From Bacteroides sp. (GTDB taxonomy: Bacteria; Bacteroidota; Bacteroidia; Bacteroidales; SM23-62): 5,139 nt of DNA. The stretch lies in assembly GCA_030667765.1 (NCBI GenBank), contig DAOUVF010000240.1, forward strand, positions 1 to 5,139. Reading direction: 5' to 3'. Numbering within the stretch: position 1 is the stretch's first letter; each line of letters starts with the position of its first letter. This document shows positions 1 to 5,139 of the stretch, piece by piece. The notes beneath the pieces are model-generated. The model did not search any database and was not told the DNA's origin. It saw only the letters and a list, made by a program, of their open reading frames with translations. The position numbers and the translations under genes were made by a program.

Positions 1-479
1 AGGTTTTGAAAACTAAGGTTTATGCTTGTCAGTTTCAAATTATCAATATCCAGCAGAAAAGCTTCGCTATCATTGTCTTCTTGCCTGTTCCAAAATACAT
101 AATTCTTGTTCCCGTTTTGATCTACAAGCAGGTTCAGCATACCTGAATGAACATGTACCTCCTTGATCAAATATTGCCGCTTCAGCAATCTTGCAACATT
201 AAACCTGAGGTAAAGGCGCTCTGCCTGTAAAAGTGTATCGGTGTTTTGCACGGAAAGGAGCACAACGTCCTTTAATTCGAGTGAGGCATCCGGGAATTTT
301 TTAAAAAATGACAGCTTAACATCACCAACCTCTGCCTTAGTCTTTATCTGCTTGTTCAATCCGGATATTACATACTGTGTGATCTCGTCCTCATATATCC
401 GTCCGAGAATGGCAGCCACTGCAACCAGTATCCCTCCAATAATAAGAAAGGATATAATAATCTTCCGGAATATTTTCAA
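1..479 (-). CDS. AsmA family envelope protein, N-terminal part (runs off left edge)
   Basis: The minus-strand frame from 479 to the left edge is open for 159 codons and reads as the start of an AsmA-like protein. Residues 1-6 are basic (LKIFRK), about 7-26 form one hydrophobic membrane segment (IIISFLIIGGILVAVAAILG), and then comes a periplasmic stretch with VGDVKLSFFKKFPDASLEL, the pattern typical of Bacteroidota AsmA proteins. AsmA proteins are large, membrane-anchored envelope proteins of the bridge-like lipid-transfer type; the exact role here is unknown. The 3' end is outside the window, and family members are usually several hundred residues or more. There is no ATG near the start: upstream in frame are only ATT ATT GAT and then the pepE stop TAA, so TTG at 479-477 is the best start, with ATT at 488 or 485 as alternatives. 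It lies 9 bases after pepE and is probably co-transcribed with it. The family call is firm; the start codon is less so. Confidence 0.85.
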   Translation of the reverse strand, partial: MKIFRKIIISFLIIGGILVAVAAILGRIYEDEITQYVISGLNKQIKTKAEVGDVKLSFFKKFPDASLELKDVVLLSVQNTDTLLQAERLYLRFNVARLLKRQYLIKEVHVHSGMLNLLVDQNGNKNYVFWNRQEDNDSEAFLLDIDNLKLTSINLSFQN

Positions 480-488
480 ATCAATAAT

Positions 489-1193
489 TTATAGTAAAAA
501 AGAAAAATCTGCTCCGGGCTCAAGCTCCTGAGGATCTTGATCTTTCTTAAAAATCCTCGCAGGTCTTGGTCCCAGTAACTGTATTGTCTCCTTTTCAATA
601 AGGAACATCGTGCCCTCTCTTAATCCCACAACAAATATACCGGGATTGGCCTCAAGAAATTCTTCTATCCGCATTTCTCTTGTTTCCCCCGCATGTCATT
701 CAGGATTTGCATCGAGGTAATGGGGGTTGATTTGGAAGGGAACCAGATTCAATGCTTGAAAACTTACGGGCTCTACAATAGGCATATCATTGGTGGTCCG
801 AATGCTTGGGCAGGCCATATTACTACCGGCACTCCATCCTATATAAGGAGTTCCCGCCAGCACTTTCTCCCTGATTGCATCAATCAAACCCTCCTGCTGC
901 ATCAGTTTGGCAAGATGGAAAGTATTCCCACCTCCGACCACGATGGCCTCTGCCTGCTGAACTGCCTGAACCGGATCATCTGCTTCATGAACTGAAGTTA
1001 TCTCATGTGCAATCTCCCGGAATCGCTTACTGACTCGTGTGGTATATTCATCAAATGAAATTGTGACGCCAGCATAGGGGATAAATAAAGCTTTGACCGG
1101 TATACTCCCCAGGAATGATTTTATCTGATCCAGGGGGTGTTCCAGGTATGCTTCACCGGCATTTGTGCTGTTACTGATCAATAATAGTCTCAT
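489..1193 (-). pseudogene. pepE: PepE alpha-aspartyl dipeptidase (peptidase E) with one in-frame TGA
   Basis: Peptidase E is a cytoplasmic serine dipeptidase (family S51) that cleaves Asp-X dipeptides. Residues 1-165 match the family from the start (MRLLLISNST) through VVGGGNTF at 86-92, the nucleophile elbow GWSAGSN with Ser121, TTNDMPIV with Asp136, and INPHY with His158. These correspond to the Ser120/Asp135/His157 described for the Salmonella enzyme. Codon 166 is TGA (698-696). The same frame then continues with HAGETRE and a normal C-terminus (VVGLREGTMFLIE, LLGPRPARIF, LEPGADFSFLL) to a TAA at 491-489. Read through, the protein would be 234 residues, the usual family length. Enterobacterial PepE has PEGHKGETREQRI here, so TGA replaces a glycine codon, one base from GGA. 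There is no frameshift or deletion. It may be a fresh nonsense mutation, a sequence error or a read-through gene. The truncated product keeps the triad but loses about 69 residues. Confidence 0.9.
696..698 (-). other. In-frame TGA replacing a conserved Gly codon in pepE
   Basis: On the minus strand the codons run AAT CCT GAA TGA CAT GCG GGG GAA ACA. The flanking residues NPE and HAGETRE align with the PepE motif PEGH.GETRE, so the TGA sits at the glycine. A single G-to-T change of GGA (plus-strand base 698 being A instead of C) explains it. The base after the stop is C; UGA followed by C is known as a weak termination context in bacteria. Confidence 0.9.
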
Positions 1194-1233
1194 ACTTTTG
1201 TTTTTAACGACTTAAAAATAATAAAAGTATGAG
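1189..1233. repeat. Nested inverted repeat over the pepE start codon
   Basis: The outer arms CTCATACTTTT (1189-1199) and AAAAGTATGAG (1223-1233) are perfect 11-base reverse complements. Inside them TTTTTAA (1201-1207) and TTAAAAA (1212-1218) are a second perfect 7-base pair around the loop CGAC. The left arm contains the pepE start codon (1193-1191, minus strand) and the right arm overlaps the candidate -7 box. It could be a DNA operator, or, in a transcript entering from the upstream adenylyltransferase gene, a hairpin hiding the pepE start codon. It is too AT-rich and has no U-tract placement that would suggest a normal terminator. Confidence 0.6.
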
Positions 1234-1254
1234 TTTGTATCCAGCAGTGACAAA
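1222..1254 (-). promoter_or_regulatory. Candidate Bacteroidota-type promoter upstream of pepE
   Basis: In the 82-base gap before pepE the minus strand shows TTTG (1254-1251), a 21-base spacer, and TACTTTTA (1229-1222). This agrees with the Bacteroidota primary sigma pattern of TTTG near -33 and TAnnTTTG near -7, with the last base of the -7 box being A instead of G. Transcription would start near 1215, giving a short leader of roughly 20 bases before the pepE ATG at 1193. No Shine-Dalgarno sequence is visible, as is usual for this phylum. The call rests on a short motif in AT-rich DNA and is moderate at best. Confidence 0.45.
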
Positions 1255-1275
1255 GAATGTCTGAATCCAGGATTT

Positions 1276-2037
1276 TTACAGATTGGATGAAATTTTATTC
1301 TTGGCTATTACTGGAATATTATAAGTATGGATATTATTGGTTTTGATGTTGAAAGTCAGTAGTTTGCCGGACAATACATCCCCAAATCCAGTAATTATCT
1401 TAATGGCCTCTATGGCCTGGTAACAGCCTATCATTCCCGGCAAGACCCCCAGCAGGCCACTTTCTTCAGCCTCAATAAATGAGCCTGGTTTCGGGGGGTC
1501 CGGATACAGACAGCGCAATGTCGGACCGTCTTTGTAATTAAATACGCTCAACTGACCTTCATACTTGTATACTGCACCATAGATCCAGGGTTTTCCCGCA
1601 GCCACGCAGGCATCGTTGATCAGATACCGGGTTGAAAAATTATCAGTAGCATCAAAAACCAGATCATGATCCCTGACCATTTCAAGGATATTTTTTTTAC
1701 CCAACCTGAAATTAAATACTTCAAAATTTACATCAGGATTAAGTTTTGATAATCTTTCCCTGGCAATGATCGATTTTAATTTACCAAGGTCCTTTACGCC
1801 AAAAAGTATCTGGCGCTGGAGGTTACTTTCATCTACCTGATCGTTATCCACGATCCCGATATGTCCAACACCTCCCGCACTCAGATATTGTAGAATGGGG
1901 GTTCCAAGTCCACCTACCCCAATCACAAGTATACGGGATTGTTTAAGTTGAATTTGGCCCTCCTCCCCAATTTCAGGTAACATGATTTGCATCTTATAAC
2001 GGCGTTGATCCTTTGGAGAAAGCTGGTCGGCAGGCAT
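1276..2037 (-). CDS. HesA/MoeB/ThiF family adenylyltransferase (E1-like)
   Basis: This 253-residue cytoplasmic enzyme belongs to the family that adenylates the C-terminal Gly-Gly of ubiquitin-like sulfur carriers (ThiS, MoaD) for thiamine or molybdopterin synthesis. Visible motifs, numbered from the ATG at 2037, are the nucleotide-binding VIGVGGLG (38-45), VDNDQVDESNLQRQ (63-76, with Arg75), Lys86 or Lys88, and FDATDN (128-133). The C-terminal LLGVLPGMIGCYQAIEAIK is also typical. The start at 2037 is chosen because the family begins with a short stretch before RY..Q..LPEIG; the frame stays open back to 2166, but that adds 43 unrelated residues overlapping the preceding gene. It lies 41 bases after the deacetylase-GH3 gene. 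Oddities: the cysteine expected a few residues before AGV.GP in ThiF-like proteins is replaced (about Ala190), and of the four zinc cysteines only Cys176 remains. There is no rhodanese domain and no sulfur-carrier gene nearby, so ThiF versus MoeB cannot be decided. Confidence 0.9.
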   Translation of the reverse strand: MPADQLSPKDQRRYKMQIMLPEIGEEGQIQLKQSRILVIGVGGLGTPILQYLSAGGVGHIGIVDNDQVDESNLQRQILFGVKDLGKLKSIIARERLSKLNPDVNFEVFNFRLGKKNILEMVRDHDLVFDATDNFSTRYLINDACVAAGKPWIYGAVYKYEGQLSVFNYKDGPTLRCLYPDPPKPGSFIEAEESGLLGVLPGMIGCYQAIEAIKIITGFGDVLSGKLLTFNIKTNNIHTYNIPVIAKNKISSNL

Positions 2038-2060
2038 AGGGGTTTTTTTTATAAAGTTAT

Positions 2061-2077
2061 AATTTTCAGAGAAAATT
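2061..2077. repeat. Short AT-rich inverted repeat after the deacetylase-GH3 gene
   Basis: AATTTTC (2061-2067) and GAAAATT (2071-2077) form a perfect 7-base dyad around AGA, one base beyond the TAG stop of the fusion gene. In minus-strand RNA it would be a weak hairpin with no following U-tract, so I do not call a terminator. TAACTTTA just downstream (2059-2052) resembles a Bacteroidota -7 box, but no TTTG lies at the right distance. Confidence 0.3.
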
Positions 2078-2078
2078 G

Positions 2079-5000
2079 CTAGTTTATCCGCAGGGTTCCT
2101 TCCAGTCTGATGTCCTCGGAGGAACTTCCAAGAAAAATGGTAAATTCTCCAGGTTCTACAACCCAATCAAGATGCTTGTCAAGCATCTTCAATTCTTCAT
2201 GGGTCAGTGTAAAATTTACTGTCGCTGATTCACCGGGCTCCAGCCAGATCCTGGTAAATCCTTTCAATTCTTTAACCGGTCTGACAACTGTACTTATCTT
2301 ATCACGGAGATATAGTTGCGCCACTTCGCTACCCGCTGTTTTACCGGTATTCTTAATTTCTGCACTTATATGGAATTGGCCGTATGGCCCGGATGACTCC
2401 GGGGAGATTGCCAGTCCAGCGTATTCGAATGTTGTATAACTCAATCCATGTCCAAATTCATATAATGGCTTGTAGTCAATGTCAGCATAGGAATTTCCCC
2501 AGCCTTCCTCCAGCCAGTATACTTTTGAAGGCTTGTAATTATAATAAACCGGTAACTGTCCGGCATGTCGCGGAAAGGTTACCGTTAATTTCCCTCCTGG
2601 ATTATAATCGCCGAACAGTACATCGGCAATGGCATCACCACCCTTCTCTCCGGGGATCCATGCCTCAACAATGGCAGGGATATTTTCATCAATCCAGGGA
2701 ATGGCCAGGGCTCTTCCGTTTATCAGGACAACAACAGTGGGGGTACCGCTTGCCATAACTTTCCGTGCCAGCTCTTTTTGTTTCCCGGTCAACTCAAGTG
2801 TGGCTACATCATATCCTTCACCAGCTGTTCCCTGTTTATTCTCCCTCTGCCATTCGTTTTCGCCGAGAACCAGTACTGCAATCTCCGCATTTCTTGCAGC
2901 TTCAACGGCCTTGTCAATTTCGTTAAGATCATCTCCCTTAACATTGCATCCCTTTACGTAACTGATCTTTACGTCTTCCCCAAGCTTGTTTCTTATACCA
3001 TCCAAAACAGTAACAATATCCTGCAGGACCACCCTGGAAGTATAATCCCCAAGCTGGTTTTTTTCATCGTCTGCATTTGGGCCGATCACGGCAATGGATT
3101 TTATTTTATTACTAAGGGGCAGTATCCTATCCTCATTCTTCAATAATACAATGCCTTCCCGTGCAGCTTGCAGTGCCAGTTTTTGGCTTTTTTCAGTATG
3201 TGATATCTCCGCTGCCCTCTGAGGATCAACAAAAGGATTATCAAATAGTCCCAGCCTGTATTTCATTTCCAGTATTCTCCTGACAGACCTGTCTATTGTT
3301 TTCATTGATACTTTGCCTTCTTCGACATTTTCTGTCATCTCATGCAGGTATCCCTGGCTAAAAGAAATACTAACATCCATACCTGCGTTGGCCGCCATGG
3401 CAGATGCTTCTTTGAGGTTTTCTGCTAACCCGGTATATACCATAGTATTGACCCCCCCACCTTCACTCAGTACCAGTCCCTCAAACCCCAGTTCTCCCCT
3501 CAGTATACCGGTCAATACTGCGGATGAGCTGTGAATGGGAATTCCATCAATGGTGGGGTAGGTTGCCATTACCCCGAGGGCTCCGGCATCTTTAATACCT
3601 GAGACCCATGGAGGCAGAAATACTTCACGTAGCATCCTCTCCGAGATTTCCATAGCTCCCCTTTCCAATCCGCTTACCGGTGCACTCTGTCCGGGATAAT
3701 GGCACAGTCCCGCAACAACCTTATCACCGGCCGATACATCATATCCCTGGACGGCCCTGACAATGGTCTCTGCAATCCTGGAACACAGATAGGGATCCTC
3801 GCTGTAACCTTCCTGGTTCCTTCCCAGCCGGGGATCCCGGTTGGGCTCAATCACCAGGGTAAACAGCTGGTGGATCCCTATGGCCCGGGCTTCCCTGGCA
3901 GCTGTTTCATACACCTTTTCTAAAAGCTCCATGTTCCATGTACTACCCAGGGCTGGTCCTTCCGGAAAAATGGTTGCCCCGGCACACATCAGTCCATGTG
4001 TACCTTCTTCTGTCAGCAAAAGGGGAATTTTCAACCTGGTTTTTCCCAGGGCAATTTTTTGTAATTCGTTCAAAAACCTGGACTGCTGTTCGGGTCCTTC
4101 AAACAGTACATTATTGGGCAGGGTGAAAAAGCCGCCACCCGGACCAATCCCCCCTATTAAGGTTCCCTCAGCAAATTTTTTACACCCCTCCATCTTTTCC
4201 TCTGTCGTTCTCCCAAGTTCACTGTGGTAAGCACAGGGCATGTTGAGCTGCCCTATTTTCTCTTCCAGCGTCATTCCAGAAAGCAGATCCTCCACCCTCT
4301 GATCAACAGGAAGGGCAGGATTTTGGTAAGGCATCATCTCTGAATGCGAAGGAAGTCCCCGCTGATCCCTTAAATAGCTGCCAACATTTGTTACGTTGTC
4401 AATCCATATCTCATTAGCTGGATCCATTGCATATCGGCAGATGGAATCAATAGTGCTCAGCAGGGAGGTCTGGCGTCCAGCATCGTTCATTTCGTGCCCG
4501 GCCAGGATCAGCCAGCCGCCTCTTTCTTTTTCAGCCTCAATACGATCTTTTATTTCTGCAAATGACTTACCATCCAGTTCTATCCCGGCCAGCTGGGCGA
4601 AATCACAGAACAGTGGGTCATTCGTGGTATTATCCATCCAGGTCCTTGCCGTCGCAAACATGGCGGATATAAGTGGTACATAGCTATGTGTCTGCATACC
4701 CCTTCCAACATATGTATGGCCACAGGTATAGGCAAATGAAACCGGCGTAACGCCTAACAATTTGTTAATAATATGGCTTGCCGAATCAAGTTCCCGGTAC
4801 ATATCAGCAAGGGTATAATTCTCCAGGGCCTTATGCCTTGCCCATAGGTAATTTCCTGAACATGGGTGTAATACAGTGTGATTGCCGATATCGTGCCCGC
4901 TGGCAACAGCATGTTTCCATCCTTCAAGTCTTTCATTTAAACGATCCGGTGAAACATAAAATGTCCCTTTTACCTGGTAGCTGTCCAGGATGGGAATACC

Positions 5001-5139
5001 TTTATCAATCTGGCTCAGGCGGGCGTCATCAAATGACAGGCTGATCGCCATTTTTTTACCATTCGGCCATTTTATACGTTGATCATCTGTCTTGTTTGTC
5101 GGTCCCCCGTAATCCTGGGCATTGACGAACGTGAATAAG
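2079..5139 (-). CDS. Secreted NodB polysaccharide deacetylase - GH3 glycosidase fusion (5' end outside window)
   Basis: The frame is open from the right edge to TAG at 2081-2079, at least 1019 residues. The ATG at 5051 is internal: the 29 codons before it include LFTFVNA-QDYGG, the end of a signal peptide with a plausible cut after VNA, and run into the first NodB strand. Numbering from that ATG: the NodB/CE4 deacetylase domain spans up to about 230 with SFDDA (Asp8/Asp9), metal ligands His58 and His62 in GNHTVLHP, CGHTY at 110-114 and LILAGHE at 181-187. GH3 starts at PYQNPALPVDQRVEDLL (241-257): barrel to about 600 with THG (351-353), DPRLGR (406-411), CHYPG (450-454) and LSEGGG (528-533); second domain about 625-870 with GEGYD (744-748) and FGHGLSYTTF (866-875); fibronectin-III-like domain about 895-985. 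It likely deacetylates and trims a plant- or wall-type glycan in the periplasm or outside. Substrate is not readable. Glu530 stands where GH3 enzymes normally have the Asp nucleophile. Confidence 0.93.
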   Translation of the reverse strand, partial: LFTFVNAQDYGGPTNKTDDQRIKWPNGKKMAISLSFDDARLSQIDKGIPILDSYQVKGTFYVSPDRLNERLEGWKHAVASGHDIGNHTVLHPCSGNYLWARHKALENYTLADMYRELDSASHIINKLLGVTPVSFAYTCGHTYVGRGMQTHSYVPLISAMFATARTWMDNTTNDPLFCDFAQLAGIELDGKSFAEIKDRIEAEKERGGWLILAGHEMNDAGRQTSLLSTIDSICRYAMDPANEIWIDNVTNVGSYLRDQRGLPSHSEMMPYQNPALPVDQRVEDLLSGMTLEEKIGQLNMPCAYHSELGRTTEEKMEGCKKFAEGTLIGGIGPGGGFFTLPNNVLFEGPEQQSRFLNELQKIALGKTRLKIPLLLTEEGTHGLMCAGATIFPEGPALGSTWNMELLEKVYETAAREARAIGIHQLFTLVIEPNRDPRLGRNQEGYSEDPYLCSRIAETIVRAVQGYDVSAGDKVVAGLCHYPGQSAPVSGLERGAMEISERMLREVFLPPWVSGIKDAGALGVMATYPTIDGIPIHSSSAVLTGILRGELGFEGLVLSEGGGVNTMVYTGLAENLKEASAMAANAGMDVSISFSQGYLHEMTENVEEGKVSMKTIDRSVRRILEMKYRLGLFDNPFVDPQRAAEISHTEKSQKLALQAAREGIVLLKNEDRILPLSNKIKSIAVIGPNADDEKNQLGDYTSRVVLQDIVTVLDGIRNKLGEDVKISYVKGCNVKGDDLNEIDKAVEAARNAEIAVLVLGENEWQRENKQGTAGEGYDVATLELTGKQKELARKVMASGTPTVVVLINGRALAIPWIDENIPAIVEAWIPGEKGGDAIADVLFGDYNPGGKLTVTFPRHAGQLPVYYNYKPSKVYWLEEGWGNSYADIDYKPLYEFGHGLSYTTFEYAGLAISPESSGPYGQFHISAEIKNTGKTAGSEVAQLYLRDKISTVVRPVKELKGFTRIWLEPGESATVNFTLTHEELKMLDKHLDWVVEPGEFTIFLGSSSEDIRLEGTLRIN

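Noticed and set aside
241..531. Plus-strand 96-residue reading frame
   Set aside because: It lies antisense to the AsmA start and the pepE end, has no recognisable motif and is rich in Ser/Thr/Ile as expected of a shadow frame.
489..674. Separate small gene of 61 residues
   Set aside because: It is the C-terminal part of pepE in the same frame; its ATG is an internal methionine codon at a position where relatives have an ordinary helix residue (GETREQRI).
696..698. TGA as selenocysteine, or TGA reassigned to glycine as in Gracilibacteria/SR1
   Set aside because: The family has Gly here, not Cys, and I see no strong stem-loop directly after the TGA. The 990-codon frame next door has many glycines coded by GGN and no in-frame TGA, so a general code change is not supported.
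693..995. Plus-strand 100-residue reading frame opposite pepE
   Set aside because: It is antisense to a well-supported pepE and has no family features.
2041..2078. Rho-independent terminator or promoter between the fusion gene and the adenylyltransferase
   Set aside because: The 7-base dyad is AT-only except for one pair and lacks a U-tract in the minus-strand transcript; the -7-like box has no TTTG at the right distance. Read-through into the next gene is more likely.
1276..2166. Longer 296-residue version of the ThiF-like gene starting at 2166
   Set aside because: The first 43 residues (MGCRTWRIYHFSWKF...) match nothing in the family and come from the antisense-free overlap with the end of the GH3 gene in another frame; the family begins at the ATG at 2037.
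2110..4683. Several plus-strand frames of 60-129 residues opposite the GH3 gene
   Set aside because: All are antisense to a clear coding region, show no conserved motifs and are low-complexity in Ser/Pro/Arg.
4754..4936. Minus-strand 60-residue frame inside the deacetylase domain
   Set aside because: It is a different frame within the NodB coding region, whose motifs (GNHTVLHP) are unmistakable.

Overview
The window carries four genes, all on the minus strand, so transcription runs from the right edge to the left. The protein families point to a member of the Bacteroidota: an AsmA-type protein with the form usual in that phylum, a PepE dipeptidase, a single-domain HesA/MoeB/ThiF protein, and a secreted polysaccharide-degrading enzyme. 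The lack of clear Shine-Dalgarno sequences and a TTTG / TAnnTTTG-like promoter also fit. This placement is inferred from style, not from a marker gene.

Right to left: positions 5139-2079 hold a large secreted enzyme that fuses an N-terminal NodB-type polysaccharide deacetylase to a complete glycoside hydrolase family 3 (GH3) enzyme. Its 5' end lies outside the window. The reading frame stays open past the ATG at 5051 and contains the tail of a signal peptide. Positions 2037-1276 hold a 253-residue E1-like adenylyltransferase of the ThiF/MoeB/HesA family. It starts 41 bases after the fusion gene and lacks the usual catalytic cysteine and zinc cysteines. An 82-base gap (1275-1194) follows, with a Bacteroidota-type promoter candidate and a nested inverted repeat that reaches over the next start codon. 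Positions 1193-489 hold pepE (alpha-aspartyl dipeptidase), interrupted by one in-frame TGA at 698-696 where relatives have glycine. The rest of the frame is intact. Nine bases later, from a TTG codon at 479, an AsmA-family gene begins and runs off the left edge.

No pathway ties all four together. The fusion enzyme would remove acetyl groups and then terminal sugars from a glycan outside the cytoplasm. The adenylyltransferase and PepE are cytoplasmic housekeeping-type functions, and AsmA belongs to the envelope. The points most worth a second look are the single TGA in an otherwise perfect pepE, the deacetylase-GH3 fusion with glutamate at the GH3 nucleophile position, and the nested dyad at the pepE start. 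I saw no tRNA, rRNA, CRISPR array, insertion sequence or phage gene. Apart from the 82-base gap and two short gaps of 41 and 9 bases, the window is all coding.
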